This document shows, piece after piece, positions 7,897 through 18,783 of a stretch of 64,000 nt of DNA. Both the position numbers and the translations under genes were made by a program. Origin of the DNA: UBA4085 sp964556755 (GTDB taxonomy: Bacteria; Acidobacteriota; Aminicenantia; Aminicenantales; UBA4085). Each line of letters starts with the position of its first letter. Positions within the stretch are counted from its first letter, which is position 1. The stretch is taken from contig CAZKXI010000001.1 of the NCBI GenBank assembly GCA_964556755.1, positions 248,001 through 312,000 of the forward strand, given 5' to 3'. Under the pieces are notes generated by a model, which saw only the letters and a list, made by a program, of their open reading frames with translations, had not been told where the DNA came from and did no database searches.

Positions 7897-8805
7897 TCAG
7901 CGGCCTCCGGACGCGGCCGCCCCGATGACGATCTCGGCCAAGACCGGCTCGTGGTCGGAGACGAAGCGGCCGTCCCACTTGTCGGCGATGATGCCGACCC
8001 GGGTCACCGCGACCGGGCCGGCGACGAAGATATGATCGATGATCGAGGCCGGGCCCAGGGCGGCTTTGAAGCCGTTGAACGACCGCGTCCCGCCGTAGGG
8101 AGGAAGGGCCGACACGGCCCGCGCGTCGCGAAGCCCCGGCCCCGGCTCCCCGTCTGCGACGAGGATGCGGTAGGGCTCGCCGTCGGCCGTGCCGTTGAAG
8201 TCGCCGGTGACGACCGCCGGGCCGCGCCCGGCGATCCGCGCGATCTCGCGGCGAAGCAGACGCGCGCTCTCGCGGCGGGCCGTCTGGCCCATGTGGTCGA
8301 AGTGGGTGTTGAAGGCGTGGAAGGCCCGCCCCGTGGCCCGGTCCTGGAGCTTGGCCCAGGTGACGACTCTGTTGCAGGCCGCGTCCCAGCCGCGGCTGCC
8401 GGGAACGCTCGGCGTCTCCGACAGCCAGAAGGTGTCGGATTCCAGAAGCCTGAGCCTGGCTTGATCGAAGAACAGGGCGCTGAACTCCCCGCCGTCCCTG
8501 CCGTCGTCGCGCCCCGCCCCGACCCAGCCGTAGCCCGGGAGGCGCGCCTCGAGATCCGCGATCTGGTCGCGCAGGGCCTCCTGCAGCCCGACGAGCGCGG
8601 CCTTGTGAAAGAGGATGGTCGAGGCGGCCATGTCCCGGCGCAGCGGCCAAGCGTTCGGCCCGTCGGCGGGCGTGTTCATCCGGATGTTGAAGGTCATGAC
8701 GGCCAGACCGCCGGCGGCGGAGCCCGGGGCCAGGGCCGGTCCCCGGCACGACAGCGAGAGGATCAGGACGAGCAGAGCCGGAAGCGGACCGCGAAGCGCG
8801 CGCAT
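7897..8805 (-). CDS. Secreted endonuclease/exonuclease/phosphatase-family lipoprotein
   Basis: A protein of 302 residues with a lipoprotein-type signal (LVLILSLSC). All hallmark residues of the metal-dependent DNase I / sphingomyelinase-like fold are visible: MTFNIR, GLQEAL (catalytic Glu), FNTHFDHMG, TGDFNGT and the C-terminal SDHEPV. The substrate cannot be read from sequence; secreted relatives cleave phosphodiesters in nucleic acids, phospholipids or inositol phosphates. Start chosen at the second ATG (8803-8805) because GGAGG abuts the first ATG (8809-8811) but sits 6 bases from the second. It is probably co-transcribed with the transglutaminase-like gene. Confidence 0.88.
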   Translation of the reverse strand: MRALRGPLPALLVLILSLSCRGPALAPGSAAGGLAVMTFNIRMNTPADGPNAWPLRRDMAASTILFHKAALVGLQEALRDQIADLEARLPGYGWVGAGRDDGRDGGEFSALFFDQARLRLLESDTFWLSETPSVPGSRGWDAACNRVVTWAKLQDRATGRAFHAFNTHFDHMGQTARRESARLLRREIARIAGRGPAVVTGDFNGTADGEPYRILVADGEPGPGLRDARAVSALPPYGGTRSFNGFKAALGPASIIDHIFVAGPVAVTRVGIIADKWDGRFVSDHEPVLAEIVIGAAASGGR

Positions 8806-8943
8806 GGGCATCCTCCGCCGGCCATCTTAGATCGGACCCCGCCGCCGGTCAATCAACCCGCTCGGGACCCCGGGCCCCGAAGCGTTGCATTTTTAGATCG
8901 GATCGTTGAAGATACACCCAACGCGCTCCATCCGGAGGAAGAC

Positions 8944-11289
8944 ATGCCCCACACGCCTCGCCGACGCGCCTCCGCCGTCATCTCCGCCGCCGTCACGGCA
9001 GCGGCCGTCCTGGCCATCTCCGCCGCCGTCGCCGCTCTGACGACGGCTCTCCCGGCCGGCGGCGCCCCGGCAACCGCGCCCCCCGCCTCCAAGCCCGCTC
9101 CGGCCCCGGCCTATGGATATCGCCTGCCCGAGGGGCCGCTCGGGCCCCTTTGGTGGGCCGAGGGCGCCTACAAGGTCATGCGCGAGGATCCTCTGCCCGC
9201 GACCCCAAGCCCCGGCGTCTTTCTCTCCGCCGCCGGCGGCGAATTCGAGCCCTTCCTGCTCGTCCTTCGCCCCCCGGCCCGCGTCGACGATGTCCGCGTC
9301 GTCGCCTCCGATCTGGCCGGCCCGGGCGGCGCCGTCCTGCCCGCCGCCGCCGTCTCGGTCAAGCATGTGGAGTACGTCCGGGTGACCCAGCCGACCGACG
9401 CCGGCGGCCGAGCCGGCTGGTGGCCCGATCCGCTGCCTCCGGTCGATGGCCCCTTCGCCGCGGCCGGCGGGGAGAACCACCCGCTCTGGATCACGGTCCG
9501 CGTCCCCGCCGGCGCCGCGCCCGGCGAGTACCGGGGCTCCATCCTCCTGTCCGCCGGCGACCGGCGCCAGTCCGTCCCTTTGACGCTGAAGGTGCGGAGC
9601 TTCTCGCTTCCGGACCGTCCTTCGATCCGCTCCTCCTTCGGCCTTCCGACCGGGCATATCAACCTCTACCACAACCTCGAGACCCGCGAAGAGCTCGAGC
9701 AGGTCATGGACCTCTATTACCAGAACCTCCGCGACCACCGCCTCGCCCCGACCCATCCCTTCGAGCTCACCCCGATCCAGGTCGAGCTCACCGGCCTGCC
9801 TTGGAAGGGAGGCGAGTTCGACGCCGCCGATCCTCACGCCGGCGGCCGGTCCCTGAAGATCGTCGACGAAGACGTGACCGCCGCGATCGAGGCCTCGGCG
9901 GCCGCGGCCATCCCCGTCGAGCCGGGCGTCGCCCACCGCATGAGCCTTTGGACCCGGTCCGCGGCCGAGGGCCAGGAGGCCACGGTCCTGTTGGAGGCGC
10001 TCGACGCCGCCGGACGATCCCTGCCCGCCCTCTCCTTCCTCAAGATCATCAAGACCGGCCCGGCTTGGAAGTCCGACGCCTTCGATGTCGGCGCGTTCCC
10101 GGCCGAGGCCGCCTCCGTCCGGCTCCGCCTCTTTCCCGCCTTCCGCAAGAGCGGCGGGACGACGACCGGCACGGTCTGGTTCGACGACATCGTCCTGACG
10201 GCGGCCGGGAAAGGGGCCAACCTCGTCCCGGGCGGCGACTTCGAGATGCCGCTGGAGTCCATCGGCGTCAAGGTGGATTTTTCCCTCTTCGACAAGCAGG
10301 CCCGCCGCGTCCTGGACGAGCTCGGCTTCAACGCCTTCAACCTCGGCCTGGAGGGCATGGGCACCGGATCGTTCTACTCCCGGCGGGAGGGCGTCTTCGG
10401 CGGCTTCCCCCAGGGGACGCCGGAATACGACCGCCTCTTCAGCCAGTACCTCCGCCAGATCGAGTCCCATCTGGAGGCGCGAGGGTGGCTGGGCAGGGAA
10501 TACATCTACTGGTTCGACGAGCCCGAGCCCAAGGACTACCCCTTCGTCCGGGAAGGGATGCAACGGATCCGCCGCAACGCGCCCCGCCTGACCCGCTTCA
10601 TCACCGAGCATATGCCCGGGCCCGAGATCATGGACGTCTCCGAGATCGGCTGCACCGTCTTCGAGCGGGTCGATCCCAAGATGGTGGCCGAGCTGGCCCC
10701 CCGAGGGCGCGAGCTATGGAGCTATCTCTGCACCGGCCCCAAGAGCCCTTGGATCACGCTGTTCATCGACCACGCGGCCGTCAACCTCCGGATGTGGCTT
10801 TGGGCCTCCTACCAATGGGGAATGAAAGGCATCCTGGTCTGGCGGGCCAACTACTGGACGAGCTCCAACCTGTTCTCCGAGTCAGAGCCGCAGAATCCCT
10901 GGCGGGACCCGATGTCCTACGTGATCGGCTACGGCATCCCTGAAGGCCGGCCCGACCCATGGGGCAACGGCGACGGGCGGTTCCTTTATCCGCCCAACCG
11001 CGATCCCGGACGGGACAAGACCAAGTACCTGTGCGGGCCGATCGACTCGATCCGCTGGGAGATCCTGCGCGAGGGCATCGAGGACTACGAGTACTTCGTC
11101 CGGTTGGAGAAGGCGGTCCGCGAGGCTGCGCCGGACAGAGCCGGAAGGGCCGCCGAGGCCGCCAAGCTGCTCGAGATCCCGGCCGGCATCTTCACCGACG
11201 GGACGACTTACACCAAGGATCCCAAGCTCCTGCTCGAGCATAGGGCCAAGGTCGCCGCGGCCATCGAGGAGCTGACGGCCGGGCGCTGA
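8944..11289 (+). CDS. Secreted DUF4091 / glycoside-hydrolase-like protein
   Basis: A protein of 781 residues. It has an export segment at residues 8-33, a beta-rich N-terminal region of about 200 residues ending in a small Ig-like domain (PLTLKVRSFSLPDRPS), a jelly-roll-like insert around residues 290-430, and a TIM-barrel-like part containing YIYWFDEPEP. The C-terminal IRWEILREGIEDYEYF is the DUF4091 hallmark seen in glycosidases related to GH123. The DE pair in WFDEPEP is a plausible catalytic site. Substrate is unknown; an extracellular or periplasmic glycan is likely. ATG at 8944 follows GGAGG; the reading frame stays open upstream only because of base composition. It is divergent from the nuclease gene across a 138-base gap. 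Confidence 0.82.
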   Translation: MPHTPRRRASAVISAAVTAAAVLAISAAVAALTTALPAGGAPATAPPASKPAPAPAYGYRLPEGPLGPLWWAEGAYKVMREDPLPATPSPGVFLSAAGGEFEPFLLVLRPPARVDDVRVVASDLAGPGGAVLPAAAVSVKHVEYVRVTQPTDAGGRAGWWPDPLPPVDGPFAAAGGENHPLWITVRVPAGAAPGEYRGSILLSAGDRRQSVPLTLKVRSFSLPDRPSIRSSFGLPTGHINLYHNLETREELEQVMDLYYQNLRDHRLAPTHPFELTPIQVELTGLPWKGGEFDAADPHAGGRSLKIVDEDVTAAIEASAAAAIPVEPGVAHRMSLWTRSAAEGQEATVLLEALDAAGRSLPALSFLKIIKTGPAWKSDAFDVGAFPAEAASVRLRLFPAFRKSGGTTTGTVWFDDIVLTAAGKGANLVPGGDFEMPLESIGVKVDFSLFDKQARRVLDELGFNAFNLGLEGMGTGSFYSRREGVFGGFPQGTPEYDRLFSQYLRQIESHLEARGWLGREYIYWFDEPEPKDYPFVREGMQRIRRNAPRLTRFITEHMPGPEIMDVSEIGCTVFERVDPKMVAELAPRGRELWSYLCTGPKSPWITLFIDHAAVNLRMWLWASYQWGMKGILVWRANYWTSSNLFSESEPQNPWRDPMSYVIGYGIPEGRPDPWGNGDGRFLYPPNRDPGRDKTKYLCGPIDSIRWEILREGIEDYEYFVRLEKAVREAAPDRAGRAAEAAKLLEIPAGIFTDGTTYTKDPKLLLEHRAKVAAAIEELTAGR

Positions 11290-11299
11290 AGGCCGCCGG

Positions 11300-11683
11300 T
11301 CATCCCAAGGCGTCCAAGTCCAGGGATTCGAGGGCCGTCCGCCGTCCGCGGCGCGGCCGCCAGCCGAACCTCTCCAGATCCACGGAGCCGCCCGGCCCCA
11401 CGTCCACGCCTTCCAGGCGCAGAAGACGGGCCTGCTCGCGCCCGCCCCGGTCCCGAGGCAGGGAGATCCGGCCGGTCGAGCCGATAATCCGGTGCCAGGG
11501 AAGGCCTTCCGATTCTGCCGTCGCATGGAGGATCCAGCTGACTTGGCGGGCCTGGCGGGCATCTCCGGCCAAGGCGGCGATCTGGCCATAGGAGGCGACG
11601 CGGCCTCGAGGGACGGCTCGGGTCAAACCCCGGACCGCGCAAGTGAAAGGCTGGAGGCGGGCCGGCTTCACGGATCGGTGCAT
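11300..11683 (-). CDS. atl: Alkyltransferase-like protein (ATL), MGMT family without catalytic Cys
   Basis: A protein of 127 residues matching the DNA-binding domain of O6-alkylguanine methyltransferases (RVASYGQIAALAGDARQARQV). In active enzymes the motif is PCHR; here it reads PWHRII, with Trp63 in place of the acceptor cysteine. That is the mark of alkyltransferase-like proteins such as E. coli YbaZ, which bind alkylated guanine and pass it to nucleotide excision repair. There is no N-terminal Ada-type domain. The C-terminal 30 residues are basic and extended. It is convergent with the DUF4091 gene (10 bases between stops). Confidence 0.88.
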   Translation of the reverse strand: MHRSVKPARLQPFTCAVRGLTRAVPRGRVASYGQIAALAGDARQARQVSWILHATAESEGLPWHRIIGSTGRISLPRDRGGREQARLLRLEGVDVGPGGSVDLERFGWRPRRGRRTALESLDLDALG

Positions 11684-11689
11684 CGTACT

Positions 11690-12043
11690 CCCATTCTAAT
11701 CCATCTCTTAGATTTACACACCCCTTCCGGCCGGAGAGAGCCCCCCACCGCCCCCAATATGATCTATTTATATACATATATTAATTAGTGTACATTATTA
11801 GGACTCTGCAGGTGGACACTTAATATATTATTTTATACATTGACTAATATATAAAACAAGATTGGCGAAATACCCTCTATATCTATTGTTGTCCATATAT
11901 TAACCACTTATCTTGTGAGTGATCCCCGCCATTGAAGCGCTATAATTTACTTATTATCAATAATATATAATACACGCGCCATGCTGGCCTGTATATTGCG
12001 TTAGAAAAATGCGTCGGGAATAGAAAACAAAGAGAGTCAGAGA
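11690..12043. other. AT-rich intergenic island
   Basis: About 350 bases without a gene, strikingly AT-rich from 11755 onward in a GC-rich region. It holds runs of TATA-like sequence, including TATAAT at 11941-11946 and at 11966-11971, either of which could serve as a -10 box for the gene at 12044, but no -35 box at good spacing is clear. I see no tRNA, no convincing inverted terminal repeats and no open frame. It may be a promoter-rich leader, a remnant of acquired DNA, or a binding region for a nucleoid protein. Confidence 0.5.
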
Positions 12044-12616
12044 ATGAAAAAAGCCGCCGCCATCGCAGCCATGATCAGCCTGTTGGCCTTCGCCGCTCCG
12101 GCCGCCGACCTGAGGGCCGATATCGAGGTCTCTCTCGTGGAGACCGAGATCTCGACCGGCATCCTGACCAATCTCTCCATTCTCAGCCTGCCCGTCGGCG
12201 ACGCTTCCGAGCCCCTGGCGCTCAAGGCCAGCCTGGACCCGAGCTCGATGGCCATCAATCCCGGCCACCGCTATCTCATCCGCAGCCTGGAGGGATCGGC
12301 CTTCGGAAAGACCGCCTTCGACGCCTCCCTGATCGCCATGGTCGGCCTCAACGTCGCCGACTACCTCTCCACCACGGCCGCCCTCAAGTATCCCGGCCTG
12401 GCCGAGGGCAACCCCCTCCTCAAGCCCTTCGTCAAGAGCCCCGCCGCCTTCGCCGCCGTCAAGCTCGGCTTCACGGCCGTCTCCTACTTCAGCGCCAAGA
12501 GCCTCTTCAAGAAGAACAAGGTCGCCGCCTGGTTCGTGACCATGGCCGCCAACGCCGCCCTCGGCTACGCCGTCTCCAACAACGTCAAGCTGATCGGGAT
12601 GGCCAGGGGGATCTGA
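12044..12616 (+). CDS. Exported/membrane hypothetical protein, DUF5658-like
   Basis: A protein of 190 residues beginning with a signal peptide (KKAAAIAAMISLLAFAAPAA). The second half has three hydrophobic helices and the pattern DYLSTTAAL...EGNPLL...KLGF, which recalls the DUF5658 family of small membrane proteins (conserved Asp, an E-x-NP motif and a Lys in a later helix). Function unknown. It is preceded by the AT-rich island and followed after 10 bases by the Fis-like gene, so the pair may be co-transcribed. Start ATG at 12044; the ribosome site (AGAGAGTCAGAGA) is weak. Confidence 0.65.
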   Translation: MKKAAAIAAMISLLAFAAPAADLRADIEVSLVETEISTGILTNLSILSLPVGDASEPLALKASLDPSSMAINPGHRYLIRSLEGSAFGKTAFDASLIAMVGLNVADYLSTTAALKYPGLAEGNPLLKPFVKSPAAFAAVKLGFTAVSYFSAKSLFKKNKVAAWFVTMAANAALGYAVSNNVKLIGMARGI

Positions 12617-12626
12617 GAGGCCCGCT

Positions 12627-12881
12627 ATGCGGCGCTATCTGGACGGCTTCCTCGAGGCCCGGGTCGGCGCCTGGGACCCCGATCGGATGCCGACTCTCGA
12701 CGAGATCAAGAACGCCTATGTCGAGTACATGCTCGACCGGACCTTCAGCAACAAGAGCCTGGCGGCCCGCATCCTGAACATATCCCGGACCGCCCTCTAC
12801 GACCGGCTGCCCGCCTCGGAGCGCGAATCCCGGGACGAAGCGGATTGGCTGGCCGGCTCCGGCGGCGCCTCCACCCACTGA
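12627..12881 (+). CDS. Small stand-alone Fis-type DNA-binding protein
   Basis: A protein of 84 residues consisting of little more than a Fis/NtrC-type helix-turn-helix: LDEIKNAYVEYML then KSLAARILNISRTALYDRL. This fold normally ends sigma-54 activators; here no ATPase or receiver domain is attached. Orphan proteins of this kind can act as local regulators or nucleoid proteins. It begins 10 bases after the membrane-protein gene and is convergent with the mannose-1-phosphate guanylyltransferase gene 37 bases away. Targets are unknown. Confidence 0.75.
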   Translation: MRRYLDGFLEARVGAWDPDRMPTLDEIKNAYVEYMLDRTFSNKSLAARILNISRTALYDRLPASERESRDEADWLAGSGGASTH

Positions 12882-12918
12882 TCGCCCCGCGCGGCGGCCC
12901 GCTTTCGAGAGGCGTCTC

Positions 12919-14010
12919 TCAGAGCGGCTTGACGCGGCCGGAGCGGGCCAGGTGGTCCAGGACGTCCTTGACCTTCTGATCCTGATCCTTGGCGCAGACG
13001 AGCAGCGCGTCGGGGGTGTTGACCACGATCAGGTCGCGGACGCCGACCAAGGCCGTGAAACGCCCCGGATTGCGGACCAGGTTGCCGCCGGCATCGATGG
13101 CCAGGACGTCCCCCTGGACGGCGTTGCCGGCCGCGTCTCTAGGCCAGACCTCGAACAGCGAGGACCAGGCCCCCACGTCGGACCAGCCGAAATCGCCGGC
13201 CAGGACGACGGTCCCCCGCGCTTTCTCCATCAGGGCATAGTCGATCGACAGGGCCGGGATGTCGCGGAAGACGGCTTTTAAACGGGTCGCCGACCCGGCT
13301 TTCAGCGCATCCAGGATGCGGACCCAGAAGCGGAAGAAGTCCGGGGCGTGCTCCTCCAGCTGGCGGGCGAAGACCGACGCCCGCCAGAGAAACATGCCGG
13401 AGTTCCAGAGATAGTCGCCGGAAGCCAGGAAGGCCCGGGCCTGCTCCGGGCCGGGCTTCTCCTTGAACTCCGCCGCCGGGTAAAAGGTCTGGCCGGCTGA
13501 GCCGAATCGGGCCTCCTTATCGAAGCGGATGTAGCCGTAGCCCGTGGAGGGGAAGGTCGGGGGAATTCCGAACGTAACCAGGCAATCGCGCCGGGCGGCC
13601 GTTCGGGCGGCCGCCTCGAGCTTGCGCAGGAATCCTCTTCGGTCGCGGATCAGATGGTCCGACGCGAGGACGGCCAGCACGGCCTCGGGCCGGCGCCGGT
13701 AGACCACCGCCGTGGCCAGCAGGAGCGAGGGCGCGGTGTTGCGCGCGGCCGGCTCGACCAGGACGTTGGCCGGCGGCAGCTCGGGCAGGATGCGGCGGAT
13801 GGAGGCCGTATGGCGGGCGCCGGCCACGGTATAGACGTCGCGGGCCGGGATGAGGGGCAGGATCCGGTCGAGCGTCTCCCGGATCATGGCCGACTCCCCC
13901 GCGATCGGCAGGAACTGCTTGGGCCGGCGGCGCCGGCTGAGCGGCCAGAAGCGGGTGCCGCTGCCCCCGGCCATGATGACCGCCTTGAGGTCGAGGGCCG
14001 GCTTCCTCAT
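12919..14010 (-). CDS. manC: Mannose-1-phosphate guanylyltransferase
   Basis: A nucleotidyltransferase of 363 residues that makes GDP-mannose from mannose-1-phosphate and GTP. The N-terminal signature AVIMAGGSGTRFWPLSRRRRPKQF... and the FKEKP motif (AAEFKEKPGPEQARAFL) mark the family. It lacks the C-terminal isomerase domain of bifunctional ManC/AlgA enzymes. The start ATG at 14008-14010 overlaps the stop of the mutase gene (TCAT on plus), so the two are translationally coupled: hexose-6-P to hexose-1-P to the GDP-sugar. It is last in the long minus-strand run that starts at rpmH. Confidence 0.93.
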   Translation of the reverse strand: MRKPALDLKAVIMAGGSGTRFWPLSRRRRPKQFLPIAGESAMIRETLDRILPLIPARDVYTVAGARHTASIRRILPELPPANVLVEPAARNTAPSLLLATAVVYRRRPEAVLAVLASDHLIRDRRGFLRKLEAAARTAARRDCLVTFGIPPTFPSTGYGYIRFDKEARFGSAGQTFYPAAEFKEKPGPEQARAFLASGDYLWNSGMFLWRASVFARQLEEHAPDFFRFWVRILDALKAGSATRLKAVFRDIPALSIDYALMEKARGTVVLAGDFGWSDVGAWSSLFEVWPRDAAGNAVQGDVLAIDAGGNLVRNPGRFTALVGVRDLIVVNTPDALLVCAKDQDQKVKDVLDHLARSGRVKPL

Positions 14011-15374
14011 TGACCCAGCTTGTGGATGGCCGCGGTGACCAGGCCCTTGACCTCGGCCTGGATGGACTCCAGCTCGGACTCGCTGTCGGCCTCGAAGCGC
14101 AGGACCAGGACGGCTTGGGTGTTGGAGGCCCGGACCAGGGCCCAGCCGTGCGGGTAGCGGGCCCGGACGCCGTCGATGTCGATGACCGGCACCCGCGCCT
14201 TGAGAGCCGCCGCCACCTCGGCCACGATCCGGAACTTGACCTCGTCCGAGGCGTAGACCCGGATCTCCGGCGTGCTGAAGGTCCGGGGCAGGTCCGAGAG
14301 CATGTCCGAGAGCTTGCGGTCCGACTTGGCCAGCAGCTCGGCCAGCCGGGTCGAGGCGTAGATGGCGTCGTCGAAGCCGTACCAGCGGTCGGCGAAGAAG
14401 AGGTGGCCGCTCATCTCTCCGGCCAGGAGGGCCTTCTCCTCCTTGATCTTCTTCTTGATCAGGGAGTGGCCGGTCTTCCACATGATCGGCCGGCCGCCGC
14501 GCTTGGCGATCTCGTCGTAGAGGGTCTGGGTGGCCTTGACCTCGGAGATGACGGCCGCGCCCGGATGGTCGGCCAGGATGTCGCGGGCGAAGAGGATCAT
14601 CAGCTGGTCGCCCCACAGCAGGCGGCCGGCGTCGTCGATGACGCCCAGCCGGTCGGCGTCGCCGTCATAGGCGATGCCCGCGTCGGCCCCCGTCTCGCGC
14701 ACCGCCTTGGCCAGGGCTTCCATCGCCTCGGGCAGGGTCGGGTCGGGGTGGTGGTTGGGGAAGCGGCCGTCCATGTCGCAGAACAGCTCCGTCACCCGGC
14801 AGCCCAAGGCCCGGAAGATCGGCCCGGCCACGACCCCGCCGGTGCCGTTGCCGGCGTCGATGACGACCGACAGCGGGCGGGCCAGCTTGATCAGGCCCAG
14901 GACGTAGGCGGTGTACTCGGGCACGATGTCGACCTCGGACATCTCCCCCGGGCCGGCCTCGGGCAGGTCGTCACTCTCGATCAGGCGGCGGAGGTCCTGG
15001 ATGGCCTCGCCGTAGAGGGTCTCCTCGCCGCACATCATCTTGAAGCCGTTGTACTCGGGCGGGTTGTGCGAGCCCGTGATCATGACCCCGGCCTCGAGCC
15101 GGCGGTGGAAGATCATGAAGTAGAGAAGCGGCGTGGGGACCGTGCCGATGGACACGACCGAGCAGCCGGAGGCGGCCAGTCCCTCGGCCAGGGCCGCGGC
15201 GTAGGCCGGCGAGCTCAGCCGGCAGTCCCGGCCCAAGGCCACCCGGCGCTTGCCGCGGCGGAGGAAGTAGACGCCCATGGCCCGCCCCAAGGTGCGGACG
15301 ACGTCGGGCGTCAGGTCCTTGTCGACGATGCCGCGGATGTCGTATTCGCGGAAGATGGTCGGATGGATCGTCAC
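14007..15374 (-). CDS. manB: Phosphomannomutase/phosphoglucomutase
   Basis: A protein of 455 residues of the alpha-D-phosphohexomutase family (AlgC type). The four family elements are visible: the phosphoserine loop MITGSHNPPEYNGFK, the Mg-binding DGDADRLGVID, the sugar-ring loop GEMSGHLFF and the C-terminal phosphate loop RASNTQAVLVLRFEA. It interconverts mannose- or glucose-6-phosphate and the 1-phosphate, supplying manC immediately downstream (4-base overlap) and sugar nucleotides for envelope glycans. It starts 22 bases after kdsD. Confidence 0.95.
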   Translation of the reverse strand: MTIHPTIFREYDIRGIVDKDLTPDVVRTLGRAMGVYFLRRGKRRVALGRDCRLSSPAYAAALAEGLAASGCSVVSIGTVPTPLLYFMIFHRRLEAGVMITGSHNPPEYNGFKMMCGEETLYGEAIQDLRRLIESDDLPEAGPGEMSEVDIVPEYTAYVLGLIKLARPLSVVIDAGNGTGGVVAGPIFRALGCRVTELFCDMDGRFPNHHPDPTLPEAMEALAKAVRETGADAGIAYDGDADRLGVIDDAGRLLWGDQLMILFARDILADHPGAAVISEVKATQTLYDEIAKRGGRPIMWKTGHSLIKKKIKEEKALLAGEMSGHLFFADRWYGFDDAIYASTRLAELLAKSDRKLSDMLSDLPRTFSTPEIRVYASDEVKFRIVAEVAAALKARVPVIDIDGVRARYPHGWALVRASNTQAVLVLRFEADSESELESIQAEVKGLVTAAIHKLGQ

Positions 15375-15396
15375 GCTTTCCTCCCTAGGCGGATGG

Positions 15397-16368
15397 TCAG
15401 AACATCTCCGTCCGCCACAGATCGTGGAGATGGATGACGCCCGCCGCCTTGCCGGCGCCGTCGACGACGACGAGCGAGGTGATGCGCTTGGCCTCCATCA
15501 GGTTGAGGGCCTCGGTGGCCAGGCTCTCCCGCCGGACGGTGACGGGATCGGCGGTCATGCCGGCGCCCGCGGTCAGCTTGAAGAGGCCGCCCCGGTGGCG
15601 CCGGGCCAGGCGGCGCAGGTCGCCGTCGGTGATGATCCCGGCCAGGCGGCCGGAGCCGTCCACGACGCACGTCATGCCCAGCCGCTTGCGGGTCATCTCC
15701 TCGATGACGCCGGCCAGCGTCGCGTCCAGGCGGACCCGGGGCACGGCCCGGCCCTTGTGCATCAGGGCGTCCACCCGCAGAAGCTTGCGCCCCAGAGCGC
15801 CCTTGGGATGGATGCGGGCGAAGTCCTTCTCGCCCAAGCCCTTGCGGCGCATGGCCGCCACGGCCAGGGCGTCGCCCATGGCCAGGGCGGCCGTGGAGCT
15901 GGCCGTCGGGACCAGGCCGCTGGGGCCGGCCTCCCGCTCGACCCGGGCGTCGATGGAGACGTCGCTGTAGCGGGCGATGCGGCTGCGGCCGCTGCCGGTC
16001 AGGGCGATCAGCTTGACCCCGATGCGCTTGAAGAACGGCAGCATGTCGACGATCTCGCGCGTCTCGCCGCTGTAGGAGACCGCCAGGACCACGTCGTCCT
16101 TCAGGATCATGCCCAGGTCGCCGTGCCCGGCCTCGGCCGGGTGGACGAACATGGCCGGCGTGCCGCAGGAAGCCAGGGTGGCCGCGATCTTGCGGCCGAC
16201 CAGGCCCGACTTGCCCATCCCGACCACGATGACCCGGGCCTTGGTCCGGCAGATCAGCTCCACCGCCCGGGCGAAGCTCTCATCGACGCGGCCGGCCAGG
16301 CCGGAAACGGCGCGGGCCTCGATCTCCAGGACCTCGCGGCCCGCGGCCAGGATCTCTCGGCCGGTCAT
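15397..16368 (-). CDS. kdsD: Arabinose-5-phosphate isomerase
   Basis: A protein of 323 residues with an N-terminal SIS sugar-isomerase domain (VVGMGKSGLVGRKIAATLASCG, AVSYSGETREIV) and two C-terminal CBS domains (from about residue 200), the standard KdsD/KpsF layout. It converts ribulose-5-phosphate to arabinose-5-phosphate, the first committed step of KDO synthesis. Start at ATG 16366-16368, overlapping the kdsA stop by 4 bases; the frame is open further upstream but that part is antisense to nothing known and lies inside kdsA. The kdsC phosphatase usually found nearby is absent. Confidence 0.95.
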   Translation of the reverse strand: MTGREILAAGREVLEIEARAVSGLAGRVDESFARAVELICRTKARVIVVGMGKSGLVGRKIAATLASCGTPAMFVHPAEAGHGDLGMILKDDVVLAVSYSGETREIVDMLPFFKRIGVKLIALTGSGRSRIARYSDVSIDARVEREAGPSGLVPTASSTAALAMGDALAVAAMRRKGLGEKDFARIHPKGALGRKLLRVDALMHKGRAVPRVRLDATLAGVIEEMTRKRLGMTCVVDGSGRLAGIITDGDLRRLARRHRGGLFKLTAGAGMTADPVTVRRESLATEALNLMEAKRITSLVVVDGAGKAAGVIHLHDLWRTEMF

Positions 16369-17172
16369 GCCCGCCCTCCCAGCGCCGCCTTGATCCTCAA
16401 CAGCCCTTCCAGCAGCCGCTCCAGCCGGGCCAGGGGGAAGGCATTGTGCTTGTCCGAAAGGGCCCGGCCGGGAGCCTCGTGGACCTCCAGGAAGAGGCCG
16501 TCGGCGCCCGCCGCCACCGCGGCCCGGGCGATGGTCGGGATCTGGTCGGCGTCTCCCCCGCTGGCCGTGCCCTGCCCGCCGGGCTTCTGGACGCTGTGCG
16601 AGGCGTCGATGACCACCGGGCAGCCGAAGCCCTGCATCCAGGGGATGCCGCGCATGTCGACGATCAGGTTGTTGTACCCGAAGGTCGTCCCCCGCTCGGT
16701 CAGCAGGACGCGGGTGTTGCCTCGGGAGCGGACCTTGGCCACGGCGTTGCCCATCTCGGCCGGCGACATGAACTGGCCCTTCTTGATGTTGACGGCCCGA
16801 CCCGTGTCCGCGGCCGCGGCCAGCAGATCGGTCTGGCGGCAGAGGAAGGCCGGGATCTGGAGGATGTCCAAGACGGCCGCCGCCTTCTCCGCCTGCCAGG
16901 CCTCGTGGATGTCCGAGAGGACGGGCGCTCCCGTCTCCTCCTTGACCGACCGCAGGATGTCCAGCCCGGCTTCCAGCCCCGGACCGCGGAAGGACTCGAC
17001 CGAGGAGCGGTTGGCCTTGTCGAAGGAGGCCTTGAAGACGAAGGGCATCTTCAGGCGGCCGGCGATCGCGGCGATGCGCCCGGCCAGCTGCCGGGCGTGG
17101 CGGCGGCTCTCGATCACGCACGGCCCGGCGATCAGGAACAGGCCGGACGGGCCGCCCAGATCGAGCCCGGGG

Positions 17173-18779
<1,607 letters not shown>

Positions 18780-18783
<4 letters not shown>

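Noticed and set aside
7951..8943. Upstream extension of the DUF4091 protein by 331 codons
   Set aside because: It is antisense to the nuclease lipoprotein gene; ATG 8944 has GGAGG and a signal peptide.
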